The notes under the pieces were generated by a model, which was not told the DNA's origin, searched no databases, and was given only the letters and a program-made list of their open reading frames with translations. This document shows positions 1-5,820 of a stretch of DNA of 7,547 nt, piece by piece (position 1 is the stretch's first letter; the number at the start of each line of letters is the position of its first letter). This DNA is from an uncultured Parasphingopyxis sp. Lineage in GTDB: Bacteria > Pseudomonadota > Alphaproteobacteria > Sphingomonadales > Sphingomonadaceae. The stretch spans positions 1 through 7,547 of the forward strand of contig CAJQMX010000091.1 in NCBI GenBank assembly GCA_905479515.1. The letters run 5' to 3'. A program made the translations under genes and the position numbers.

Positions 1-258
1 GATGCCGAGTATTTTCGCCCCTGCCATCGCCTGATTGAAAGTCGCCATATGCGCGCTATTCGAATGGTCCGTCAGCGCTTCCTGGCTTTCCCAGATTTCG
101 GTAATCTGCATAAGGTCCGGGTCTTCAACCGCGCGGCCATAGGTATAGCTGATACAGCCATCTTCCTTACGTGTTTCTTCGAGCATGGTGATCGCCGCAT
201 CGTGCAGCCTGTCCAACTCTCCCTCTGCCAGTCGAACCCAGCCGATGACGATGATCAT
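1..258 (-). CDS. ABM-domain (putative quinol monooxygenase-like) protein, 3' end cut by window
   Basis: The minus strand reads from ATG at 258 to the window edge as 86 uninterrupted codons beginning MIIVIGWVRLAEGELDRL. The fold signature is that of the ABM family (PF03992; small dimeric ferredoxin-like proteins such as YgiN-type quinol monooxygenases and heme-degrading relatives). After the first beta strand come a helix (about residues 12-29), a Gly-Cys-Ile-Ser-Tyr strand (34-38), the ITEIWESQEAL element (about 51-61) and the H-x(4)-H-x(3)-F stretch at 65-73. Family members are usually about 95-105 residues, so only the last strand is missing. The start at 258 is favoured by an upstream GAAAGGA (about 8 bases away); an in-frame ATG at 291 would add MHRKFIGKGKI and lacks such a site. 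Substrate cannot be told from the sequence, and many family members have no known reaction. It is transcribed away from yajC. Confidence 0.82.
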   Translation of the reverse strand, partial: MIIVIGWVRLAEGELDRLHDAAITMLEETRKEDGCISYTYGRAVEDPDLMQITEIWESQEALTDHSNSAHMATFNQAMAGAKILGI

Positions 259-289
259 GATTTTTCCTTTCCCGATAAACTTTCGGTGC

Positions 290-317
290 ATGCTAGCGGC
301 TGGGGTCCGGCATGCAA
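290..317 (-). promoter_or_regulatory. Weak candidate sigma-70-type promoter for the ABM gene
   Basis: On the minus strand, TTGCAT (312-317) and TAGCAT (290-295) are separated by 16 bases. They match the -35 and -10 consensus at 3/6 and 4/6 positions. Transcription would start near 283 and give a leader of about 25 bases holding the SD before 258. This also argues against the upstream ATG at 291, which falls within the -10 box. The match is weak and it is only the best of several poor candidates. Confidence 0.25.
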
Positions 318-382
318 ATAAATATGCCGCTTGCGGATGGAAGTTGCGTGAAACGCACCTTAGGTGATAGAGGCGCGCCTCT
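308..382. promoter_or_regulatory. Palindrome-rich intergenic region upstream of yajC; possible operators
   Basis: The 177 bases between the divergent ABM gene and yajC contain four perfect inverted repeats: CGGCAT/ATGCCG with a 10-base A/T-rich spacer (308-329), TGCGT-gaa-ACGCA (345-357), CACCT-t-AGGTG (356-366), and a spacerless 14-base palindrome AGAGGCGCGCCTCT (369-382). The last three follow one another almost without gap and end 53 bases before the yajC start. They could be binding sites for dimeric regulators controlling the sec operon or the divergent gene. I do not recognise any of them as a known operator, and no clear -35/-10 pair for yajC could be identified. Confidence 0.3.
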
Positions 383-435
383 GATCAGGGGCGATTATTG
401 TAAAGACCCCGTCAAACAGCATACAGGTCCCATCC

Positions 436-765
436 ATGTCCGCCACTCCCGTTCTCGCCGCTGCCGCTCCTTCCGGAGGCGCAGGCTCCTTCATTGTCCA
501 GCTCGTCCCGCTGATCCTGATCTTCGTGATCTTCTGGTTCCTGCTGATCCGCCCGCAGCAAAAGCGGATGAAAGAACATCGCGAGATGATTGGCGCCGTG
601 AAAAAGGGTGACCGCGTGGTTACCGGCGGCGGCCTGCTCGGCAAGGTTACAAAGGTGAATGACGAAGAGATCGAGATTGATCTTGGCGGCGGCCAGAAAG
701 TGACCGCGCTCAAGGGCACGCTCTCCGATGTCCGCAATCCCCATGCTCCCGCAGCGAACGACTAG
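436..765 (+). CDS. yajC: YajC, preprotein translocase auxiliary subunit
   Basis: This 109-residue protein is the small single-span inner-membrane partner of SecDF, which associates with the SecYEG translocon. A short Ala-rich N-terminal segment precedes one hydrophobic helix (about residues 19-38). The family hallmark follows: FLLIRPQQKRMKEH at the membrane exit (about 35-48), then the basic cytosolic part with VKKGDRVVTGGGLLGKV (55-71) and a short strand-rich tail. Length is normal for the family (about 85-130). The SD is modest (AGG at 425-427, 8 bases before ATG). It is first in the yajC-secD-secF operon, 15 bases ahead of secD, the classic arrangement in Proteobacteria. Its own function is known to be dispensable in E. 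coli; its role here is inferred from family and context. Confidence 0.97.
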   Translation: MSATPVLAAAAPSGGAGSFIVQLVPLILIFVIFWFLLIRPQQKRMKEHREMIGAVKKGDRVVTGGGLLGKVTKVNDEEIEIDLGGGQKVTALKGTLSDVRNPHAPAAND

Positions 766-780
766 AACAGGCCGCACGCC

Positions 781-2385
781 ATGAATGATTTTCCAACCTG
801 GAAGGTCTGGATGCTGACGGCATTGCTCGTCATCGGCGTCCTGCTCTCGATTCCAAGCCTGCTTAGCGAAGAACAACGGGCGTATATCCCCGATTTCCTG
901 CCTAAGCCTTCGATCAATCTGGGGCTGGATCTTTCGGGCGGTGTGCATATTCTGCTCGAAGCGCAAACCGAAGAATTTCAGGCGCAACGCCTCCAGACGC
1001 TGTCTGATCGCATTGAAGACGCGTTGAATGACAGCGATCAGCGGATTGAGTTTGGCGGCTTGTCCCGCAGCGGCGGAGCGATCCGCTTTACCGTGCGCGA
1101 TGAGGCGCAGCTTGACGATGCGATGGAGCGCGTGCGCGACCTGACCCAGCCGGTCGGCTTTACCGGTCAGCGTGATTTTAGCGTCGAGAACGAGGATTCT
1201 CTGCAAGTTGTCGTAACGCCGACAGAGGCGGGCAATGAAGAAGCCGTCGATATCGCGGTCAGCGCGGCGACTGAGGTCGTGCGCACCCGGATCGATGAGC
1301 TTGGTACACGCGAACCCACAATTATCCGTCAGGGTGATGATCGTATCGTGGTGCAGGTGCCAGGTCTCGACAGTCCGGAGTCACTGATGGCGTTGCTCGG
1401 GCGCACAGCGTCCCTCGAGTTTCGACTGGTCAATTATGACGCAACGCCGGACATGGCGGCATCGTGCCAGGCGCCGATTGGCAGCGAAGCCATGCCTTAT
1501 GCCAATCCGGCTGACGGGATCGGCTGCGAGATCGTTCAGCGCCGCGTGATGGTATCGGGTGATCAGCTCGTGAACGCGCAGCAGGGTTTCGATCAGAGAA
1601 ATGGTCAGGTGACAGTCAATCTCACCTTTGATGGTGCTGGCGGCCGGTCTTTCGGGCGGGTGACACAGGAAAATGTCAATCGGCGCTTTGCGATCATTCT
1701 TGATGGCGAAGTGCTTTCGGCACCAAATATCAACGAGCCAATTCTGGGCGGCAATGCACAGATCAGCGGCAGTTTCTCGGTCCAGTCGGCCAATGAACTG
1801 GCGATTGCCTTGCGGTCCGGTCGGTTGCCGGTAGAGCTTGCCGTGATTGAAAACCGCACGGTTGGGCCGGAACTGGGCGGAGACTCAATTCGCTGGGGCG
1901 GCATAGCTGGTCTTATCGCGACTGTCGCCGTGATGGCATTCATGATTGTCACTTATGGGCGATTTGGGTTTTACGCGAATATAGCGCTGGGCCTGAACCT
2001 GTTTCTTATTCTGGCGATCATGGCGCTGCTGGATGCGACCCTGACACTACCGGGTATAGCCGGTTTCGTCTTAACGGTGGGCGCGGCGGTGGATGCCAAC
2101 GTGCTGATCAACGAGCGAATACGCGAAGAGCAGAGACGGGGCCGCAAGGTGATCGATGCTGTGCAGACCGGCTATAAAGAAGCCAGCCGTGCCATCCTCG
2201 ATGCGAACATTACCAATGTGATCGCGGGGCTGCTGATGTTCTCCTTTGGTTCAGGCCCGGTTCGCGGCTTTGCGGTTGTGCTGGTCATCGGCATTATCAC
2301 GTCCGTCTTCACCGCCGTAACGATTACCCGGATGATGGTGGCTATCTGGATCAAGAATCAGCGTCCGAAGGAGCTGAACATATGA
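781..2385 (+). CDS. secD: SecD, protein translocase subunit (RND-type)
   Basis: This 534-residue inner-membrane protein uses the proton motive force with SecF to pull exported proteins through SecYEG on the periplasmic side. Visible parts in order: TM1 (about 9-28), the INLGLDLSGG motif (45-54), and a large periplasmic P1 domain with RTRIDELGTREPTI (168-181), RIVVQVPG (188-195) and DGEVLSAP (308-315). GPELGGDSI (362-370) precedes the C-terminal five-helix bundle (about 373-520). The bundle carries the diagnostic VGAAVDANVLINERIREE (433-450), whose Asp438 corresponds to the conserved TM4 aspartate implicated in proton transfer. Length is typical of alphaproteobacterial SecD. The only two cysteines, C229 and C249, bracket an insertion in P1. 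The start has a weak SD (AGG 769-771). The stop overlaps the secF start as ATGA. Confidence 0.98.
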   Translation: MNDFPTWKVWMLTALLVIGVLLSIPSLLSEEQRAYIPDFLPKPSINLGLDLSGGVHILLEAQTEEFQAQRLQTLSDRIEDALNDSDQRIEFGGLSRSGGAIRFTVRDEAQLDDAMERVRDLTQPVGFTGQRDFSVENEDSLQVVVTPTEAGNEEAVDIAVSAATEVVRTRIDELGTREPTIIRQGDDRIVVQVPGLDSPESLMALLGRTASLEFRLVNYDATPDMAASCQAPIGSEAMPYANPADGIGCEIVQRRVMVSGDQLVNAQQGFDQRNGQVTVNLTFDGAGGRSFGRVTQENVNRRFAIILDGEVLSAPNINEPILGGNAQISGSFSVQSANELAIALRSGRLPVELAVIENRTVGPELGGDSIRWGGIAGLIATVAVMAFMIVTYGRFGFYANIALGLNLFLILAIMALLDATLTLPGIAGFVLTVGAAVDANVLINERIREEQRRGRKVIDAVQTGYKEASRAILDANITNVIAGLLMFSFGSGPVRGFAVVLVIGIITSVFTAVTITRMMVAIWIKNQRPKELNI

Positions 2386-3365
2386 TGCGTCTTCTCAAGC
2401 TTGTCCCGGATAATACGAATATCCAGTTCCTCAAATGGCGGAACATAGCGATCATATTGTCGATTATCCTGACGGTTGCCTCAATCGCATTGACGGCGAC
2501 GCGCGGGCTGAATTTCGGTGTCGATTTCGCTGGCGGCCAGATGATTCAGGTAACCTTTACCCAGGATGAGGAAGCGCCGATTCCCGAACTGCGTAATGAT
2601 ATCGACGCCCTTGGTGTTGAGGGGGCGTCAATCCAGCGCTTCGGCGATGCAAACCAGGTCTCGATCCGGATGCGGGTTACCGAAGGGGAAGGTGACGAAG
2701 CGGATCTGGCGAGCGCCGTTTCCACGCGCGTGACGCAGATGATCGAAAGTGAATATCCCGGTGCGCGGATCGATTCGGTGGATTCGGTATCGGGCAAGGT
2801 TTCTAGCGAGCTGTTCGAAGCCGGCGCGCTGGCGCTTGGCCTCGCGATGCTCGCAATCTCGCTCTATATCTGGCTGCGATTCGAGTGGCAGTTCGGTGTC
2901 GGGGCACTATTTGCGCTGTTCCACGATGTCGCACTGACATTCGGCTTCTTTGCGCTGACCCAGCTTGAATTTAACCTCAACATCGTCGCGGCGTTGCTGA
3001 CGATCATTGGCTATTCTCTCAACGATACGATCGTCGTGTATGACCGGATTCGCGAAAATCTGCGCAAATATCGCAAGATGGAGATTGTTCCGTTGCTCGA
3101 TCTTTCGGTCAATGAAACGCTTGCCCGTACGGTGATGACGAGTTTGACGATGGCGATCGCGCTGGTCGTCCTGATCTTCCTCGGGCCGGATGTGCTGTTC
3201 GGCTTCACGGTCGCGATGTTGCTTGGCGTTTTCATCGGCACATACAGCTCCGTCTATATGGCTTCGCCGATCCTGATCTGGCTCAAAGTCGGCCCTGATA
3301 CCTTCGTTCCGGAAGACACCAACCCCTTAGGACAGAAAGTCCATAAGGAGGGGTACGGCCGCTAA
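2382..3365 (+). CDS. secF: SecF, protein translocase subunit (RND-type)
   Basis: SecF, 327 residues, pairs with SecD to form the proton-driven export accessory. It shows TM1 (about 21-39), GLNFGVDFAGG (42-52), a smaller periplasmic P4 domain (about 55-140) ending in SVSGKVSSEL, and five further helices (about 146-300). These carry ALFHDVALTFGFF (178-190), the key GYSLNDTIVVYDRIREN (210-226) and SVNETLARTVMTSLT (242-256). The chosen ATG at 2382 overlaps the secD stop by four bases (ATGA) and has a strong AAGGAG (2368-2373) 8 bases upstream. A second ATG immediately after (2385) would be 11 bases from that SD and is less likely. The last 14 codons contain a hairpin (3323-3351) holding the SD of the next gene, and the stop overlaps the next ATG (TAATG). 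Confidence 0.98.
   Translation: MMRLLKLVPDNTNIQFLKWRNIAIILSIILTVASIALTATRGLNFGVDFAGGQMIQVTFTQDEEAPIPELRNDIDALGVEGASIQRFGDANQVSIRMRVTEGEGDEADLASAVSTRVTQMIESEYPGARIDSVDSVSGKVSSELFEAGALALGLAMLAISLYIWLRFEWQFGVGALFALFHDVALTFGFFALTQLEFNLNIVAALLTIIGYSLNDTIVVYDRIRENLRKYRKMEIVPLLDLSVNETLARTVMTSLTMAIALVVLIFLGPDVLFGFTVAMLLGVFIGTYSSVYMASPILIWLKVGPDTFVPEDTNPLGQKVHKEGYGR
3323..3351 (+). promoter_or_regulatory. Hairpin sequestering the SD of the Mth938-like gene
   Basis: The left arm CCCCTTAGGAC (3323-3333) pairs with 3339-3351 across a five-base loop (AGAAA). This gives 11 Watson-Crick pairs interrupted only by two single-A bulges (3343 and 3349). The right arm contains the whole SD AAGGAGG (3345-3351) of the gene starting at 3365. 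It lies in secF codons, so ribosomes finishing secF would have to melt it. That would make translation of the downstream gene depend on secF translation. The SD is 13 bases from the ATG, longer than usual, which also fits termination-reinitiation at the TAATG overlap. The fold is read by eye; no energy was computed. Confidence 0.45.
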
Positions 3366-3751
3366 TGGTTGCGCTTGAGCGCGAAAACCCGGCTTCCGGC
3401 CCGTTGCTGACCGGTTTTGCCGATCAGGCGTTTCGCGTGGATGGGGCAATAGTTGAAGGCGGGCTTTGGCTCACACCGGAATGGGCGCGCAGCTGGGATG
3501 CTCCGTCATGGGACGCGCTGGATCCGGACGCGCTGGACGACCTGCTGACCATCACGCCAATGCCCGAATTTCTGTTGCTGGGTACAGGCGCGCATCTGCG
3601 ACGCCCGTCACCGGCTTTCGTCGCCGCTGTGGAGGCCCGCAATATTGGCGTTGAGGCGATGGACAGCCGAGCGGCAGCGCGCAGCTGGGGTTTGTTGCGG
3701 AATGAAGGGCGCTGGCTTAGCGCGGCGTTATTGCCGCTCGACCAGAGCTGA
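3365..3751 (+). CDS. Mth938-like domain protein (DUF498/NDUFAF3 type)
   Basis: This 128-residue soluble protein has the Mth938-like fold signature: FLLLGTGAHLRRPSP (69-83), then NIGVEAMDSRAAARSWGLLRNEGRWLSAALLPL (93-125). The family includes the mitochondrial complex I assembly factor NDUFAF3, and alphaproteobacterial members are commonly found directly behind secDF. The bacterial role is not established. The family motif after Met-Asp usually reads close to T-x-A-A-C-R-T-Y-N; here the Cys position is Ala102-104 and TYN is replaced by Ser-Trp-Gly, so any Cys-dependent function is absent. No signal peptide or membrane helix is seen. Its ATG overlaps the secF stop by one base and its SD is inside a hairpin, so translation is probably coupled to secF. 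Its last 24 bases overlap the antisense glycosyltransferase gene. Confidence 0.88.
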   Translation: MVALERENPASGPLLTGFADQAFRVDGAIVEGGLWLTPEWARSWDAPSWDALDPDALDDLLTITPMPEFLLLGTGAHLRRPSPAFVAAVEARNIGVEAMDSRAAARSWGLLRNEGRWLSAALLPLDQS

Positions 3752-4897
3752 TAAGTGCTGGAACAGCATATCGCTGTTCCGCTCCCATGAAAATCTGTCG
3801 ACAGTGCTGCGCACCGCTTGCTGGCTTGGTGGATCATTCAGGATAGCGCGGATCGCATCGGCAATCGCGGCGGCATCACGCGGGACTATGGCGCCCGCTT
3901 CGGGGCGATCGAGCAGTTCGCCTGCGCCGCCGGCATCACTGATCACAATCGGCGTTCCGCATGCCAGCGCTTCGACCCAGGCATTGGCCAGCCCTTCCGA
4001 TGCAGAGGGCAGGGCCATCACATCCGCCGCCGCGACGATCTTCGCCACCTCATCATGCGGCATATTGCCCGGCAGGTGTACACGCTCCGCCAGGCCAAGC
4101 GCACGGGCCAGCTTTTCAAGCGCTGGCCGGTCCGCGCCCTCGCCAATGCACCACAGCTGGGCTTCGGGGATATGCTGCAGCGCTTCGATGACCAGCGTCT
4201 GGCCCTTGCGGGGAATCAGCGCGCCGATGGTCACGATCAGCGGCCCCGAAACGCCCAGCGCCGCTTTGGCGTCCTTCCGGTCGACGGGGCGGAACCTGTT
4301 TTTGTCGATACCGGTATAGTGAACGGTGATCGCGTTCTGCGCCATGCCGAGCTCTATCATGTCCCGCTTGATCGCTTCGCTCACAGCCAAAAGCCCTCCA
4401 GCCCGCTGCCCGGCCTCAAGTACCTGCGAGGCACAGCCCGTCTTTTTGCCCCAATAATGGATATCGGCGCCGCGCGCCTTGACCGAGAAGGGCAGGTTCA
4501 ACGCCTTGGCCAGGCGCATCGCAGCCGGGCCATCCGGATAGAAAAATTCGGCATCGATGACATCGAACGCAAAACGTTCGCGAATCTGCTGAAGGAGCGG
4601 CAGGACGGCTTTGGAGATCGCTGCCGGAGCCAACGGACCGCCAAGACGCGGGATGAGACGAAATTTCGGGCGATGGACGATCACGTCTTTCCACACCTCA
4701 GTTTCGGGTATTTCGGCGAAACGCTGATAATGGGAATGCCGGCTAAGCGGCCATGGCGGCACGCCGATCGGCGCCACCACCTCAAGCTGCACATCGGCCC
4801 GTGCGGCCAGCCCCAGCGTCTGGCGCTCGACAAAACCGCCGAAAGTCGGCCGTGAAGCGTCGGGAAACAGGGTCGCAAGGGTCAGTACGCGGAGCAT
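3728..4897 (-). CDS. GT4-type glycosyltransferase (GT-B fold)
   Basis: The product (389 residues from ATG at 4897) is a retaining GT-B glycosyltransferase of the GT4 superfamily, which moves a sugar from an NDP-sugar, probably onto a surface polysaccharide or lipid acceptor. The N-terminal acceptor domain starts MLRVLTLATLFPD, with the GGF loop at about 20-22 and KARGADIHYWG (about 140-150). The C-terminal donor domain shows YTGIDKNRF (about 194-202), IGALIPRKGQ (about 224-233) and the E-x7-E motif in SEGLANAWVEALACGTPIV (Glu301 and Glu309). No signal peptide or membrane helix is visible. A longer reading from ATG 4918 adds MFGYSQA; I prefer 4897 because family members begin at MLRVLTL-like sequence. 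There is no SD at 4897; a mini-ORF just upstream may couple. Donor and acceptor cannot be deduced. It is antisense between the sec operon and bamD. Confidence 0.9.
   Translation of the reverse strand: MLRVLTLATLFPDASRPTFGGFVERQTLGLAARADVQLEVVAPIGVPPWPLSRHSHYQRFAEIPETEVWKDVIVHRPKFRLIPRLGGPLAPAAISKAVLPLLQQIRERFAFDVIDAEFFYPDGPAAMRLAKALNLPFSVKARGADIHYWGKKTGCASQVLEAGQRAGGLLAVSEAIKRDMIELGMAQNAITVHYTGIDKNRFRPVDRKDAKAALGVSGPLIVTIGALIPRKGQTLVIEALQHIPEAQLWCIGEGADRPALEKLARALGLAERVHLPGNMPHDEVAKIVAAADVMALPSASEGLANAWVEALACGTPIVISDAGGAGELLDRPEAGAIVPRDAAAIADAIRAILNDPPSQQAVRSTVDRFSWERNSDMLFQHLSALVERQ
3760..3780 (+). terminator. Hairpin after the sec operon, possible terminator without U-tract
   Basis: GGAACAGC (3760-3767) and GCTGTTCC (3773-3780) form a perfect 8-bp stem with a five-base loop (ATATC), and a T-G wobble (3759/3781) may extend it. 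It begins 8 bases after the stop of the last plus-strand operon gene. No T-run follows, so it is not a classical intrinsic terminator. It could act as a 3'-end stabiliser or weak terminator. It lies inside the C-terminal codons of the antisense glycosyltransferase, so the sequence serves two roles if the hairpin is real. Confidence 0.4.
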
Positions 4898-4904
4898 GGC
4901 TTGG

Positions 4905-4939
4905 CTATAGCCGAACATCTGCCATGCGAAACCCTCTCC
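4905..4939 (-). promoter_or_regulatory. SD plus six-codon leader ORF (MADVRL) before the glycosyltransferase
   Basis: On the minus strand, GGAGAGGG (4932-4939) lies 6 bases before an ATG at 4925. That ATG opens a frame of six codons, MADVRL, ending with TAG at 4905-4907, 7 bases before the preferred glycosyltransferase ATG (4897). The 4897 start has no SD of its own, so reinitiation after this mini-ORF is plausible. Alternatively the same SD serves the in-frame ATG at 4918, at a long spacing of 13 bases. Which is used cannot be decided from sequence alone. Confidence 0.35.
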
Positions 4940-4996
4940 GCAATTGAAGTATCTGCTCTCTTGGCGTCTGCGATTGGCTGCGCTAGAGGCTGTGGA

Positions 4997-5797
4997 ATGC
5001 GTATCCAGTCCCGCCCCGCAGCGCTGTTGTTAGCCGCTGCCGCTTTCGTCCCGCTCGCTTCGTGCGCCGGTCCGAGCGCCCAAACCCGTGCCGACACCCA
5101 ATATGTCGCCCGCGACGTCAACACCCTCTATAATCTGGGAAAGGACAGGCTGGACAGAAACCAATATGGTATCGCAGCAGCGATTTTTTCGGAAGTCGAG
5201 CGCCAGCATCCCTATTCGCCCTGGGCGCGGCGGGCTCAGCTTATGGCTGCTTTCAGCTTCTATCTGGCGCGGGATTATCCGGAAGGGATAGCCTCTGCGC
5301 AGCGCTTTATTTCGATCCATCCGGGCAACCGTGATGCGCCCTATGCCTATTATCTGATCGCGATCAGCTATTATGAGCAGATTTCAGACGTGACTCGCGA
5401 CCAATCGACGACGCGCCGCGCGCAGGTTGCCCTGAACGAAGTTGTTCGGCGGTATCCGGAAAGCGTCTATGCTGCGGACGCGCGGTTGAAGCTCGATCTG
5501 GTCAACGATCATCTGGCCGGCAAGGAAATGGAAATCGGCCGTTTCTATCAGCGCCGCCGCCAATGGCTGGCTGCCACCGTCCGTTTCCGCACGGTTATCG
5601 ATAGCTATGACACCACGACCCATGCGCCCGAGGCGCTGATGCGGTTGACCGAAAGCTATCTGGCACTCGGCATTGTTGACGAGGCGCGGCGTTCGGCTGC
5701 GGTTCTCGGCAACAACTATCCCGAATCGCGCTGGTACACGCGTGCCTATGATCTGATGCAACGCCATGGCGGTGTGCAGGCAACCGGAACCGATTAA
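4997..5797 (+). CDS. bamD: BamD, outer-membrane assembly lipoprotein
   Basis: BamD (266 residues) is an essential lipoprotein of the BAM complex that, with BamA, folds beta-barrel proteins into the outer membrane. It has a type II signal peptide: basic MRIQSRP, hydrophobic core, and lipobox LASC with lipidated Cys23 and Ala at +2. The mature part is a TPR-like helical solenoid: LYNLGKDRLDRNQYGIAAAIF (about 44-64), HPYSPWARRAQLMAAFSFY (71-89), YPEGIASAQRFISIHPGN (94-111), AYYLIAISYYEQI (117-129), then RAQVALNEVVRRYPESVYAADA (141-162). Start choice: ATG 4997 gives the signal peptide directly and has AGAGG (4985-4989) 7 bases upstream; an in-frame TTG at 4901 would put 32 extra residues before it. 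It is divergent from the glycosyltransferase (99 bases between starts) and 41 bases before recN, probably co-transcribed. No convincing promoter was found upstream. Confidence 0.96.
   Translation: MRIQSRPAALLLAAAAFVPLASCAGPSAQTRADTQYVARDVNTLYNLGKDRLDRNQYGIAAAIFSEVERQHPYSPWARRAQLMAAFSFYLARDYPEGIASAQRFISIHPGNRDAPYAYYLIAISYYEQISDVTRDQSTTRRAQVALNEVVRRYPESVYAADARLKLDLVNDHLAGKEMEIGRFYQRRRQWLAATVRFRTVIDSYDTTTHAPEALMRLTESYLALGIVDEARRSAAVLGNNYPESRWYTRAYDLMQRHGGVQATGTD
5691..5705 (+). promoter_or_regulatory. LexA-box-like site GTTC-N7-GTTC upstream of recN
   Basis: GTTCGGCTGCGGTTC is an exact match to the direct-repeat GTTC-N7-GTTC operator described for alphaproteobacterial LexA. It lies in the 3' part of bamD, 133 bases upstream of the recN ATG. 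RecN is an SOS gene in E. coli, so an internal LexA-controlled recN promoter is conceivable. A TATGAT (5747-5752) downstream could serve as a -10 but has no good -35. Against it, the same pattern occurs by chance in the middle of secD (2238-2263), so the motif alone is weak evidence. Confidence 0.3.
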
Positions 5798-5820
5798 GGG
5801 CGCTGGTCTAAGCGGCAAAA

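Noticed and set aside
49..321. 90-codon plus-strand frame at the left edge
   Set aside because: It is antisense to the ABM-domain gene, whose family motifs and SD are clear.
398..426. TTGTAA-17-ATACAG as a yajC promoter
   Set aside because: The -10 match is poor and the transcript start would fall almost on the ATG, leaving no room for an SD; not supported.
412..1206. 264-codon open frame antisense to yajC and secD
   Set aside because: It lies wholly opposite two certain genes; such frames arise from GC-rich codon bias, and its Arg/His-rich product resembles no family.
3818..4855. 345-codon plus-strand frame opposite the glycosyltransferase
   Set aside because: The minus strand has all GT4 motifs; the plus-strand product has no recognisable features and is a shadow.
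4901..4996. Extended bamD start at TTG 4901
   Set aside because: It would place 32 residues before a textbook lipoprotein signal peptide; ATG 4997 has its own SD.
5434..5447. GAAC...GTTC inverted pair in bamD as a Gram-positive-type LexA site
   Set aside because: The spacer is six bases rather than the four of that operator, and it lies in mid-bamD coding sequence.
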